Assembly (NCBI GenBank): GCA_951812775.1
Contig: OX638326.1
Coordinates: 1,066,335 to 1,130,334, forward strand
From: an uncultured Alphaproteobacteria bacterium
GTDB taxonomy: Bacteria; Pseudomonadota; Alphaproteobacteria; MPNO01; UBA2964
Direction: 5' to 3'
Length of the DNA stretch: 64,000 nucleotides
Below, piece after piece: positions 17,015-27,212 of this stretch. The number at the start of each line of letters is the position of its first letter. Positions within the stretch are counted from its first letter, which is position 1. Under the pieces are notes generated by a model. It did no database searches and was not told where the DNA came from. It saw nothing but the letters and a program-made list of their open reading frames with translations. A program made the translations under genes and the position numbers.

Positions 17015-17839
17015 TCAACCCGCTGCTGGTTCTTGCTGCTCGATAAAGACTGGCTCCTCGCGCGACCCTTCGGCAGCGGCATCAGGATCGAGTTCCGGAT
17101 TCCAGAGTTTTCCGACAAAACGACAGCCATTTGCTGCATTAGATCTATCCGACGCCAACCAAACGGCCAGCGGATCCATAATATCAACAGGCAATAGTTT
17201 TTTACTTGGATCTTTAGATCGATTGGGGTCAGCGTCAGCCGACCCGCCTGGCAACAACGAATTCACTGTTATCCCCGTGCCATCCATATCGCGTGCCCAG
17301 ATCAGCGTTTCTGATTCGACTGCTGCTTTGGTAACGCCATAGGGTGAGTTACGCGGTCCCGAAAAGTTACGGCGAGATGTCGATACGTTAATTATTTTTC
17401 CTGACCCAACAGAGCGGAAATATTCAATAGCTGCTCGCGCCATAAAAAAGGTGCCGATGACATTCACCTCAATCGTTTGGCGATAAATATCTGGGTCAGT
17501 TTCATAAAATGGCAACGAGTTGCCTTGCGGCGGCAAACCTGGCCCACGCATAAGACGACGGGCATTATTGAACAAAACGTCGCACCGTCCGAATTCGTCT
17601 ACAGCACGGGTGACAGTATTCCGGCACTGGTTGAGATCGAGAATATCTGTCGTGACAGCCAAGCCACCAAGCTCTTCGGCTGCCCGCACACACCCTTCGG
17701 CATCGACGGAGGCAATCACCAACCGAGCACCCCGTTCAGCCATCGCCTGCGCCATGGAAAAGCCCAAGCCGCGGTCTCCACCAGTAACGATGACAACACG
17801 ACCGTCGAGCGAAATATCAGGTAGCGGAAAGGTCGACAT
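17015..17839 (-). CDS. SDR-family oxidoreductase
   Basis: NAD(P)-dependent Rossmann-fold dehydrogenase, 274 residues. The nucleotide loop is TGGDRGLG (about 19-26), the fold motif is NNAR instead of the common NNAG, the catalytic Ser lies in NVSTSRR, and Tyr-Lys are in YGVTK. The C-terminal tail after GKLWNPELD is acidic and unusual. It is convergent with the acyl-CoA dehydrogenase ending at 17006 and coupled to the upstream AhpD-like gene (TGATATG). Neighbours suggest a 3-hydroxyacyl-CoA or related alcohol substrate, which is inference only. Confidence 0.85.
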   Translation of the reverse strand: MSTFPLPDISLDGRVVIVTGGDRGLGFSMAQAMAERGARLVIASVDAEGCVRAAEELGGLAVTTDILDLNQCRNTVTRAVDEFGRCDVLFNNARRLMRGPGLPPQGNSLPFYETDPDIYRQTIEVNVIGTFFMARAAIEYFRSVGSGKIINVSTSRRNFSGPRNSPYGVTKAAVESETLIWARDMDGTGITVNSLLPGGSADADPNRSKDPSKKLLPVDIMDPLAVWLASDRSNAANGCRFVGKLWNPELDPDAAAEGSREEPVFIEQQEPAAG

Positions 17840-17840
17840 A

Positions 17841-18362
17841 TCAGGAAGCTCCGTAATTCATTTTCAGGGCATCCCCTGCGCGGCGTTCTCCATCCACCAC
17901 CAACCCATGCCCTAGCGTAATCCGGTTCATCATGGAAAACCGGGCACAAACGATGATCGCTTCATGAAAAGATTGTTCATCCCAACCGGCGTCAAGGACG
18001 GCGTCGGCGTCTGCTTTGGTAATTCGAGCTGGCGTCAGGGTCAGGATTTTGACAAATCTCAAGAGCGGCTTGAGTTCCTCTCGAACAGGTGCTCCGTCAA
18101 TGCTCTCGGCTAATGGCTCAAACACACCCGGATCGGTACCAAGGTTAACCGCAACCCTCGAATGGCCTGCAAAGCAATATTCTGAATCATTGAGCTGCGA
18201 CACGTAGGCTGCAATCATTTCTTTATCTGCCGCCGTCAACTGTCCTTCGCGGCGCATAAATGCCCGAGAAAACAGCTGCAACCCTTTATGCGCTTCGGGG
18301 TTAAAGACTTCCCAGAGTTTACGAACACCCGCATCTTCGGGCAGTGACGGAAAAAACGGCAT
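17841..18362 (-). CDS. AhpD/carboxymuconolactone decarboxylase-like protein
   Basis: A 173-residue all-helical protein of the AhpD-like, peroxidase-related group. The active-site helix reads NDSEYCFAGHSRVAVNLG: the second Cys and the His of the CxxCxxxH motif are present, but the first Cys is Ser, so a disulphide-based peroxidase cycle is unlikely. The C-terminal half (DADAVLDAGWDEQSFHEAIIVCA) repeats the fold. It is the first gene of a two-gene unit with the SDR. A duplicated 21-bp sequence lies just upstream and may be an operator. Confidence 0.8.
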   Translation of the reverse strand: MPFFPSLPEDAGVRKLWEVFNPEAHKGLQLFSRAFMRREGQLTAADKEMIAAYVSQLNDSEYCFAGHSRVAVNLGTDPGVFEPLAESIDGAPVREELKPLLRFVKILTLTPARITKADADAVLDAGWDEQSFHEAIIVCARFSMMNRITLGHGLVVDGERRAGDALKMNYGAS

Positions 18363-18377
18363 GTTGCGCCTCCACTG

Positions 18378-18419
18378 TCTTAGCTTGGTATTATCCTATC
18401 TTAGCTTGATATAATCCTA
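18378..18419 (-). repeat. two tandem 21-bp repeats upstream of the AhpD-like gene
   Basis: Units 18378-18398 and 18399-18419, TCTTAGCTTG followed by a TAT-rich half, differ at two positions. They end 16 bases before the ATG at 18362. A 21-bp period is two helical turns, so a regulator could bind both on one face. GGATAATA-like sequences inside could serve as a -10. Confidence 0.6.
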
Positions 18420-18454
18420 TTGAGCGCGACAGCGGCTCAGAAAGCAAGGTCTGC

Positions 18455-19351
18455 CTATTTGGTTTTTTGCTCGCCTAAAGTGACCAAGGCAATACCACCA
18501 AGGATAAGGACCAGGCCGCCACCGAGGGTTAATGTCAGAGCTTCACCGAGGAAGAGCACACTAGTCACGATAGCCACCATCGGCCCTCCAAGAAGACCAA
18601 CGGATGTCGTTACAGCACCGAGATAGCGGATGGATGAGGCAACACACCACATGGCGATGGCCGTTCCGATAACACCGCCATAGAGGATGAGAAGAACAAA
18701 GTCGATCGACCATGTTGGTATTTTCGGTTCCGCCAACCAGATCGAGAATGGCAAGGTCACGATGGTCGCCAACAGCAATTGCCAAGGGCCAAGCTGTAAG
18801 GGAGACAGATGCCATTTATGGTTCCGCATCTGTAGAATTGCGATCGACCAGGAAATAGCAGCCAGCACGCATAAACCATTGCCAATCAACGCGTCAGTAT
18901 CGGACCAATCGAGTTCTGCCGGGTTAAACAACACTGCGAGCCCGCTCAGACCCAGGAATACGCCTAGAGCCCGCAAACCCGTCATCTTTTCGCCGAAAAT
19001 CAGGACAGCAGCAGGCGTTACCCAAAGTGGTGTCGAATATCCCAGCAAAGCACCCCGCCCTGCAGGAATAAACTCCATCGCCGTATGAACAAGAGAGACA
19101 TACAGCCCCATCATGCAAATTCCGACGCTCAGTACAGCGGGCATATCAGCCTTCGTTGGAAGTTTTAACTCCCCCCGCACTGCGAGCACTGCCATCAAGA
19201 CAAGGGCCCCTATAAAGACGCGGACAGAGGCGAACCATAGCGGTGGCAGATGTTCAACACCGAGCCGCATGACGGGCCACAGCCAGCCATAAGAGAATAT
19301 TCCGGCGACCAGAAACAGGAGGCCAATTTTACGATTTGTTTGATCAATCAT
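18455..19351 (-). CDS. EamA/DMT-family transporter
   Basis: A 298-residue inner-membrane protein with about ten hydrophobic helices in two EamA repeats (about 10-140 and 155-290). Typical features are YGWLWPVMRLGVEHLPPLW in helix 1, STPLWVTPAAVLIFGEKMT at the end of repeat 1 and SVLFLGEALT at the end of repeat 2. It is probably a metabolite exporter or permease; the substrate cannot be read. It shares its strand with the AhpD-SDR pair but lies downstream of that pair's genes' opposite flank, separated from their leader by the tandem repeat. Confidence 0.85.
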   Translation of the reverse strand: MIDQTNRKIGLLFLVAGIFSYGWLWPVMRLGVEHLPPLWFASVRVFIGALVLMAVLAVRGELKLPTKADMPAVLSVGICMMGLYVSLVHTAMEFIPAGRGALLGYSTPLWVTPAAVLIFGEKMTGLRALGVFLGLSGLAVLFNPAELDWSDTDALIGNGLCVLAAISWSIAILQMRNHKWHLSPLQLGPWQLLLATIVTLPFSIWLAEPKIPTWSIDFVLLILYGGVIGTAIAMWCVASSIRYLGAVTTSVGLLGGPMVAIVTSVLFLGEALTLTLGGGLVLILGGIALVTLGEQKTK

Positions 19352-19585
19352 CTTAGGGGTTTGGACTTAGGGAGCCGGATAAAATGAGGGGAATTTTTAG
19401 ATACGCTGTTTTACGGGCGGAGATATGCCCTTTTCGGACGTTTCATGCCACCGAAATTTTCTATTTCACGGTAAAAAGTTCTCTAAAAGTCATTCTGAGG
19501 AAGACAAGTCGCGGCTCCGCCGTTATAAGATTGTAAATTTTTCGGTCGCAATTTTTCGACTTACTGTTTCAAATAAAGCACCTCA

Positions 19586-21421
19586 ATGCCCCTTCGAACT
19601 TGGCAACAAGAAATCATCGACCAGTATCCGTCGATTATCAAAGAACACCGTAGATTTATTCTCAAAGCACCTACCGGTGCCGGTAAAACTGTCCTAGCCA
19701 GCGAGCTCATTAAACGGTTTTACGAAGGAAAAAAGATTATTGTGCTTTGTCATCGGCTTGTTTTGCTGGAGCAGCTCGAAGGAGCCCTTCGCGATGACCA
19801 CAATGTTCGCAAACTGACCGTTTCCGACACCGGTCCTGCCTTTGACGGTTATGACATTCTGCTTTCAACCAGCATGCGCGCCAAAGACGTTCTGGCAGAT
19901 GCTATTCCTAAAGCCGATCTCATTATTGTCGATGAGGCACACCGGGTCTCCCCCAACGGCAAGGGCTATAAACGAATTCTCGATGACTTCACCAAGTCCG
20001 GGAAAGACGACGCTCAATTTGTTGGTTTAACAGCATCTCCAGAACGCCGTACCGGTGACCAACGCGATCAGCTGAATTTGGCTTTCGACGCGATTATTGA
20101 TTGCGCCAATATCGAGGACCTTATCAATGAAGGGGTTCTGGTCCCGCCGGTCTATCGAACCCATTTTGTCCACGACCTCGACCTCACCGGTATAGACATT
20201 ACATCGGGAGACTTCCCGGTCGCTAAGCTCGCGCCTGCCATCGTCAAATCCTCGATGATCGATTACGCGATGACCAGCTATATTCAAGAGCGGGAAAATG
20301 TCTCGCCCCGCCCCATTTCGGCATGGTTTTGCGCCGATATCAGCGTCGCTGAAGAAACATTGTTCCGTATCCGCAAAGCTGACATTTCCGCCGAAATCGT
20401 GACGGCAAAAACACCGATCAAAGAGCGCATGAAGCTTCTCAAAGCTCATGAAAATGAAGAGGTCGAAGCCATGGTTTCCGTTGGTGTCCTCGCTGAAGGT
20501 TGGGACAACCCGCACTGCAACATCATCGTTCACTTAAGGCCAACGCTTTCAAAAGTACTCTGGGGGCAATCAGTAGGCCGCGGACTTCGCTCAGCACCCG
20601 ACAAAGAAAAATGCGTCATAATTGATGTTAGCTCCAACTGGACAACATTCGGTCCGGTCGAAAAACTCGAATGGAGTCTATGGAGTCATCGCAAGTCCTA
20701 TATGCAATTTACAAACCGGTTCAACTGGGTAGGACAGCAGCAGGAAGGTGAGAATGGGCACGATGCCTATCTGCTTTGCGAAAACAAGCTCCCGAACAAG
20801 ACCCGTTGTTCCCATATATATAAAAAGAACACCTATGAGGATGATACCTGCCCGGTTTGCGGTTCTTATGCCGCAATCGACATTTACAAGGAACAGGCAC
20901 AAGACGGTTCGCTCACTGAAAATAGACTCCACAAACTTTTCTTTGACCGGGTTCCACGCGTATTTGACGAAATGAACCTCTCTGTATGGAAAGATCTTGA
21001 TGGCACCGCCTGGCGAACGGCGACACCAAAAGAACAAGTCTTTCTGTCATTCTGTATGGCCTTTGACGAGGTCTCCGGAGAAACCACACGCTCAGAATCT
21101 GACTATTGGGATATCGCGCTCAAGGCTGAAACCAAGATCCGTGAATATCTCGTCGAAAATGATATCCAGATCATTAAACAAGATGAGTTTGATCTCTCCA
21201 TCATTGCCGACGGCATGCTAACAGGCCGGGAAATTCGCACTGTTCAGGCTCATTACGGCATCCTGATTTGTGGCACCGCTTTCCAGGAACACGATCTGGA
21301 CGAAAGCGAACGGAAATATCAGAAAGCAATCAGAATTGCCGAACGGATGGCCGTCATGGGCTGTTCTCCGCAGGACAACCTGCCCTACTTCAACGCCAAG
21401 GAATATATGGCCGCGCCATAA
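19586..21421 (+). CDS. SF2 DEAD/DEAH-box helicase, stand-alone
   Basis: A 611-residue helicase of the restriction-enzyme-like SF2 type. Motif I is APTGAGKT (about 28-35), motif II DEAH (about 117), motif III GLTASPERR, and motif VI GQSVGRGLRSAP. A zinc-finger-like YLLCENKLPNKTRCSHIY and CPVCGS follow the helicase core at about 395-435. The C-terminal 170 residues resemble nothing I know. No partner gene is adjacent. It ends 42 bases from the tRNA-Lys 3' end. It could be a defence or repair helicase; the function is unassigned. The start is the ATG at 19586; no strong ribosome site is visible. Confidence 0.8.
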   Translation: MPLRTWQQEIIDQYPSIIKEHRRFILKAPTGAGKTVLASELIKRFYEGKKIIVLCHRLVLLEQLEGALRDDHNVRKLTVSDTGPAFDGYDILLSTSMRAKDVLADAIPKADLIIVDEAHRVSPNGKGYKRILDDFTKSGKDDAQFVGLTASPERRTGDQRDQLNLAFDAIIDCANIEDLINEGVLVPPVYRTHFVHDLDLTGIDITSGDFPVAKLAPAIVKSSMIDYAMTSYIQERENVSPRPISAWFCADISVAEETLFRIRKADISAEIVTAKTPIKERMKLLKAHENEEVEAMVSVGVLAEGWDNPHCNIIVHLRPTLSKVLWGQSVGRGLRSAPDKEKCVIIDVSSNWTTFGPVEKLEWSLWSHRKSYMQFTNRFNWVGQQQEGENGHDAYLLCENKLPNKTRCSHIYKKNTYEDDTCPVCGSYAAIDIYKEQAQDGSLTENRLHKLFFDRVPRVFDEMNLSVWKDLDGTAWRTATPKEQVFLSFCMAFDEVSGETTRSESDYWDIALKAETKIREYLVENDIQIIKQDEFDLSIIADGMLTGREIRTVQAHYGILICGTAFQEHDLDESERKYQKAIRIAERMAVMGCSPQDNLPYFNAKEYMAAP

Positions 21422-21463
21422 GCCGACCAAGCAGTAAAGAAACGGCAAGTATTAAAGGGAAAA

Positions 21464-21539
<76 letters not shown>

Positions 21540-21604
21540 GCAGCCCGCTAGATAGCAAAGGGTGGAGCCTTTGTCACTCGCGAATAATCCAGGTGTTTTA
21601 GGCG

Positions 21605-22753
21605 CTAATCTTCGCCGCCGCTACCATGCCGACCCACCCGGACATCGCGGTGGACATAGGAACAGAGAATAAACCCAAATCCTATCATCAGGGATAACAT
21701 TGCGGTCCCGCCATAAGAGACCAGCGGCAACGGTACACCCACGACCGGCACCAAGCCCATGACCATGGCGATGTTTATAAAAACATAGAAAAAGAACGTG
21801 CCTGTGATCCCCAATGTAATCAGCCGCCCAAACTGATTATGAACCCTTAGAGCAATTGCAAACCCGTAAATCAAAACAATTGCGTAGATGCCAAGGAGGA
21901 GTAGACCGCCGGCCATGCCAAATTCTTCTGCGAGCATAGTGAAAATAAAATCAGTCTGTTTTTCCGGCAAAAAATTAAGATGGCTTTGCGTTCCGCCAAG
22001 ATACCCTTTTCCGAAAATCCCGCCTGACCCAAGAGCGATCTTGGACTGCATAATGTGATATCCAGCGCCAAGGGGATCACTTTCCGGATTCAAAAAGGTC
22101 AGAATTCTTTTTTTCTGATATTCGTGCAGCAACGTCCAAGCGACCGGCATCGCTGCTAAAATCGCGCCAATTACAACTCCAAATTTCCAGGCTCGAACGC
22201 CTGCGAGGAAAAAGATGACGCCGGCCGTCATGGTGAGCATGATGGCGGTACCCAAATCCGGCTGGCGAAGCACAAGCACAACTGGCGCGGCCACCAGCAA
22301 TAACGGAATAATCAAGAACATAGGCCGACCTATATCCTCCAGCGAGGCACCATGGAAGAAGCGAGCGAGAGCCAACACCAACGTAATTTTCATTATCTCA
22401 GAGGGCTGCAACTGAATGACACCAAGGTCGATCCAGCGTTGGGCCCCCATGCCGATGACGCCCATAACCTCGACTGCGACCAGAAGACCCAGCACCAAAA
22501 AATAAAGTGTATAGGCGTGGCGCATCCACATTCTGATATCGGTCACCGCAACCATAATCATCAGAAACAGCCCTATGCCAAACCGGATGAGTTGACGCTT
22601 TGCCCAAGGATTCCAGTTCGCATCCCCGGCGGAATAGAGCATTGCACAACCAATTCCCGTCAGGACGATAATAAAGGACACAAGCGACCAGTTTACCTGC
22701 CACAACTTCTGGCCAATCGTCATCGGTCCACGATCTGCCGCACCGATCCTCAT
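21605..22753 (-). CDS. rodA: rod shape-determining SEDS glycosyltransferase RodA
   Basis: Polymerises peptidoglycan for side-wall elongation, with PBP2 as transpeptidase. The 382 residues contain about ten membrane helices. Family marks include GAQRWIDLGVIQLQPSE, then KPxxW-like RQPDLGTAIMLT, the large periplasmic loop with GSGGIFGKGYLGGTQSHLNFLPEKQTDFIF broken across it, and the final VGVPLPLVSYGGTAMLSLM. Its ATG overlaps the mrdA stop (ATGA), so it is translated after PBP2. It is the last gene of the mreBCD-mrdA-rodA operon. Confidence 0.96.
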   Translation of the reverse strand: MRIGAADRGPMTIGQKLWQVNWSLVSFIIVLTGIGCAMLYSAGDANWNPWAKRQLIRFGIGLFLMIMVAVTDIRMWMRHAYTLYFLVLGLLVAVEVMGVIGMGAQRWIDLGVIQLQPSEIMKITLVLALARFFHGASLEDIGRPMFLIIPLLLVAAPVVLVLRQPDLGTAIMLTMTAGVIFFLAGVRAWKFGVVIGAILAAMPVAWTLLHEYQKKRILTFLNPESDPLGAGYHIMQSKIALGSGGIFGKGYLGGTQSHLNFLPEKQTDFIFTMLAEEFGMAGGLLLLGIYAIVLIYGFAIALRVHNQFGRLITLGITGTFFFYVFINIAMVMGLVPVVGVPLPLVSYGGTAMLSLMIGFGFILCSYVHRDVRVGRHGSGGED

Positions 22754-24648
22754 GCTTTTCGGCCCTTCTCATTTTCTCGGGCGACGCCATCCCGGTCGCG
22801 ATAGCCAGAAGGATCCCTCTTCAGCGTTTCGTGCATGATGTCACGGGCTATGGGCGCCGCGACAGCTGATCCACCGCCGCCATGCTCGACCACAACCGCT
22901 ATAGCGTATCGTGGCTTTTCAACGGGCGCATAGGCCACAAACAAAGCGTGATCACGATCCTTCCACGGCCTTTCCTTGTTCTTCAGCACCATGGTTTCCC
23001 GTTCATGTTTGGAAATGCGTTTCACCTGCGCGGTCCCGGTTTTCCCCGCCAACTCAAATCCTGGTTCCTTGATACGGGCGCGGTAAGCGGTACCGCGTTC
23101 AGTATTGCTAACTGAATTCATACCTTCCATGACAAGTCGGCGAACTTCCGGGGCAATTTGAATTTTCTGTGCCGCAGGAACTTGAAGCGTGCGCTTTACG
23201 CCAGCGGAAACTACGCCATGTACAAGATGTGGCTTCACCGATTTCCCACTTGCCAGACGGGATGTCATCACGGCCAGTTGTAATGGTGTGGTAAGAACAA
23301 AGCCCTGGCCGATGCCCGCCACCAGGGTTTCGCCTTTCTGCCAAGGCACTCCGAGGCGCTTCTTTTTCCAGGCAGAAGTCGGCATTAATCCACCGCGTTC
23401 GTTCGGCAAATCAATACCTGTCGATTGACCGAGTCCAAAACGCCGTCCCATCGCCGCGATTTTGTCTATCCCGACGCGTTTTGCAATTTCGTAAAAATAG
23501 GTATCGCAGGATTGCTGTAGCGCAGCGTTCAGATCCATCCAACCATGACCGTGCTTCTTCCAACAATGGAAACGTGCATTTCCGAGTTCGACGTGCCCTC
23601 GGCAAAAGACTTTATGGTCAGGCATGACAACACCGTGTTCAAGCGCCGCCATTGCAACGACCATTTTGAATGTGGATCCCGGCGCATATAGTCCGGAAAC
23701 GGCCTTGTTAGTGAGGGGAGCTAACGGATCACGGATAATCTTTCGCCATTGTTTTCCGCTTAACCCCGTATTGAAGGCGTTTGGGTCATAGCCTGGGACT
23801 GACGCCAAGGCGATAACACCTCCTGAATTTACATCCATGACAACCGCTGCAGCCGATTTCTTATCGCGCAACTTTTCTATCGCCAGATTCTGGATGCCCA
23901 AATCAATCGTGAGAATAACATCATCGCCCGGCTGACCTTCCTGACGCGATAGTTCTCTGATAACGCGACCAAGAGCATTTACTTCGAGTTGACTATTGCC
24001 GGCTTTGCCCCGCAACCGCAGGTCTTGCTCCTTTTCAACACCTGATTTACCGATCCGAAATCCGGGAAGTTCGAGAAGCGGATCGCGACTACGGTCCTGT
24101 TTTTTGTCTTTTTCCGAAACCGACGCCACATACCCCAAGAGATGAGCAGAATCCGCCCCTAACGGGTATTCCCGGCTTTGACCGACATCAATAACGATGC
24201 CAGGAAGATCTGGGGCATTGACCTCAATGCGGGACACTTTATGCCAATCTAGATTTTCCTGAACAGTTACCGGAACGAAGTCCCTTCGCCTTTTAATCTC
24301 ACGTAAAATACGCCGCCGTTCATGACCGGGAATTGAAATCAAACGCCCCAAAGTATCGAGCGTCTGTTTTACATTGCGTGTTCTCTCCGCGATCAAAAGA
24401 ACGCGATAATTTTCTTTATTGATAGCAAGGGGTACGCCAAACCGGTCAAGTATGCGGCCACGGGGCGGCGGCAAAACACGAATATTGATACGATTGTCTT
24501 CCGCCAACATCTTGTAACGTTTGGATTCCAGAACCTGCAGCTGATACATGCGACCGGCGAGCAACCCAAATAAGGCTATCTGGCCGCCGCCGAGAATCAT
24601 CGCCCGGCGCGAAAATTTCTTATAACGTGATGAATCTTCTCGATACAT
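22750..24648 (-). CDS. mrdA: penicillin-binding protein 2 (elongation transpeptidase)
   Basis: Class B PBP of the elongasome. The start at 24648 (MYREDSSRYKKFSRRAMI) is chosen because it follows mreD directly (TGATATG) and gives the usual short cytoplasmic tail and one membrane anchor (about 16-36). It has a pedestal region with PPPRGRILDRFGVPLA, the active-site Ser in GSTFKMV, the second motif SCDTYF (SxN position occupied by SCD, as in many PBP2s) and KTGTAQV near the C-terminus. The 632 residues are full length. Confidence 0.95.
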   Translation of the reverse strand: MYREDSSRYKKFSRRAMILGGGQIALFGLLAGRMYQLQVLESKRYKMLAEDNRINIRVLPPPRGRILDRFGVPLAINKENYRVLLIAERTRNVKQTLDTLGRLISIPGHERRRILREIKRRRDFVPVTVQENLDWHKVSRIEVNAPDLPGIVIDVGQSREYPLGADSAHLLGYVASVSEKDKKQDRSRDPLLELPGFRIGKSGVEKEQDLRLRGKAGNSQLEVNALGRVIRELSRQEGQPGDDVILTIDLGIQNLAIEKLRDKKSAAAVVMDVNSGGVIALASVPGYDPNAFNTGLSGKQWRKIIRDPLAPLTNKAVSGLYAPGSTFKMVVAMAALEHGVVMPDHKVFCRGHVELGNARFHCWKKHGHGWMDLNAALQQSCDTYFYEIAKRVGIDKIAAMGRRFGLGQSTGIDLPNERGGLMPTSAWKKKRLGVPWQKGETLVAGIGQGFVLTTPLQLAVMTSRLASGKSVKPHLVHGVVSAGVKRTLQVPAAQKIQIAPEVRRLVMEGMNSVSNTERGTAYRARIKEPGFELAGKTGTAQVKRISKHERETMVLKNKERPWKDRDHALFVAYAPVEKPRYAIAVVVEHGGGGSAVAAPIARDIMHETLKRDPSGYRDRDGVARENEKGRKA

Positions 24649-24649
24649 A

Positions 24650-25165
24650 TCAGACGTGCTGGAATAGTTTCTGGTGAGTTCGGGTGAAAACCCAGGCGAG
24701 AAAGGGAAAAACAGCAACTGTAATCGCCATTTGAAAAACGATTGGCGTTGGATCAATCAAAGTCAAATGGTAGAGCGCTGTTAGGCCCCAAATGACGCCC
24801 CCCGCGGCAAGCGCCACAAGCCCAAAGCCCCACCAAAGAACGAGAAAAGATTTTCCCCGGAACACCTTTCCTTGAGAGGCGGCAATGGTTCTGACCAGGA
24901 CCAGCACCGCAGCATTTATGCCAGGCGGTAAACCGACGAGGATGTCGAGAAGTAACCCGATGAAAAATACTGTAACTGAGGTAAAAAGGTCGACTCGATG
25001 AATCGCCCAGAAGAACACAGCCATCAGAACAAAATTTGGGGCAACGGGGCCAAATCCAGGAAGGTAAAACGGTATGCTTGAGATCAAAACAAAGAATACA
25101 CCGAGCGCAGCAGGAACGAGGTTGCGTGCAACCGCATCAAAGAGATGCGACAGCGTCGGGGTCAC
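24650..25165 (-). CDS. mreD: rod shape-determining protein MreD
   Basis: A 171-residue integral membrane protein with about five hydrophobic helices. The family's LLLDILVGLPPGINAAVLVLV-like turn is visible as GLLLDILVGLPPG. It bridges MreC and the PBP2/RodA pair. Its ATG overlaps the mreC stop (ATGA). Confidence 0.9.
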   Translation of the reverse strand: MTPTLSHLFDAVARNLVPAALGVFFVLISSIPFYLPGFGPVAPNFVLMAVFFWAIHRVDLFTSVTVFFIGLLLDILVGLPPGINAAVLVLVRTIAASQGKVFRGKSFLVLWWGFGLVALAAGGVIWGLTALYHLTLIDPTPIVFQMAITVAVFPFLAWVFTRTHQKLFQHV

Positions 25166-26055
25166 CGTGAGGCAGCCTGCTTTGGCGGCGCGCCCCTATC
25201 CACTTTTGGTGCAACAGGACTAACCCCGGCAAAATCAATCAACCTGACAAACTCAAGTTGTTCAAAACGGACGTTCGGTTTAACCCGCATAACACCGTCT
25301 GGAGCAACCTCAATACGGCCAACTTGAAGTCCAGGAGGAAATACACCGCCATGACCAGACGTCACGACACGATCTCCTGCTTTGACCGAAGCATTAGCTG
25401 GCAGAAATGTCAGTCTGGGCTTCCCGCTATTATCTCCAGACAGTATGGCGCGATCACGCGAGGATTCGATCAACACAGGAACGCGGGAGTTTATATCCGT
25501 AATGAGTAAGATTCTTGCCGATTGATAGCCTGCTGTTGAAACCCTACCTGCCAGTCCGGCCCCTGAAACAGCAGCCTGGCCTTTGCGGACTCCATCACGG
25601 TCACCGGCATTGACCACGACCGAACGAACAAATACACCACCTGAATCCGCTATCACCCTTGTAGCGATAGATTGAGAGTTTGGAGCTGGTTTAAAATCGA
25701 GAAGAGATTGAAGGGCCTGGTTCTGAGAGGACAACCTTCTTGCAGCTTCCTGCCATACCAGCAGGCGTTCGTTCTCTCGTTTGAGACGAACATTTTCTTC
25801 TCTCATATCCGCGAGACCGCGGACGGTTTTTACTGCGTCGTTAACTGCGGCGGCTGGCCGCGACAATACATCCATAATGGGCGCAAATACATCAACCACA
25901 ACTGTCGAGACTTTCTCAACAACCACAGTCTCCGCCTTGCTCAAAAGCATAATCCCAAAGGCGGCAAGAACGAGAAAAAGAAAGGCGAAGCGCTGCAACA
26001 GCACCTTTGCAGGTACCGCAAGCCGCATTACCGATGATCCGCCTCTTTTATTCAC
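25162..26055 (-). CDS. mreC: rod shape-determining protein MreC
   Basis: A bitopic periplasmic scaffold of the elongasome, 297 residues. It has a short cytoplasmic N-terminus, one membrane helix (about 21-40, FAFLFLVLAAFGIMLL), a coiled coil (about 80-115, MREENVRLKRENERLL), and two beta domains with VVNAGDRDGVRKGQAAVSGAG and VVTSGHGGVFPPGLQVGRI, which are MreC signatures. The tail is Pro/Ala/Lys rich. A 76-base gap separates it from mreB. Confidence 0.95.
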   Translation of the reverse strand: MNKRGGSSVMRLAVPAKVLLQRFAFLFLVLAAFGIMLLSKAETVVVEKVSTVVVDVFAPIMDVLSRPAAAVNDAVKTVRGLADMREENVRLKRENERLLVWQEAARRLSSQNQALQSLLDFKPAPNSQSIATRVIADSGGVFVRSVVVNAGDRDGVRKGQAAVSGAGLAGRVSTAGYQSARILLITDINSRVPVLIESSRDRAILSGDNSGKPRLTFLPANASVKAGDRVVTSGHGGVFPPGLQVGRIEVAPDGVMRVKPNVRFEQLEFVRLIDFAGVSPVAPKVDRGAPPKQAASR

Positions 26056-26131
26056 TTTTACTACTCTCCGGGCTCACTAACGCCCTCTCCTTAAACCGCA
26101 AAAACATTACAAATTTTGCGCTTACCAATCG

Positions 26132-27178
<1,047 letters not shown>

Positions 27179-27212
27179 CTACTTCCTTCGTTTACCAACC
27201 ACGTGGCAAGAT

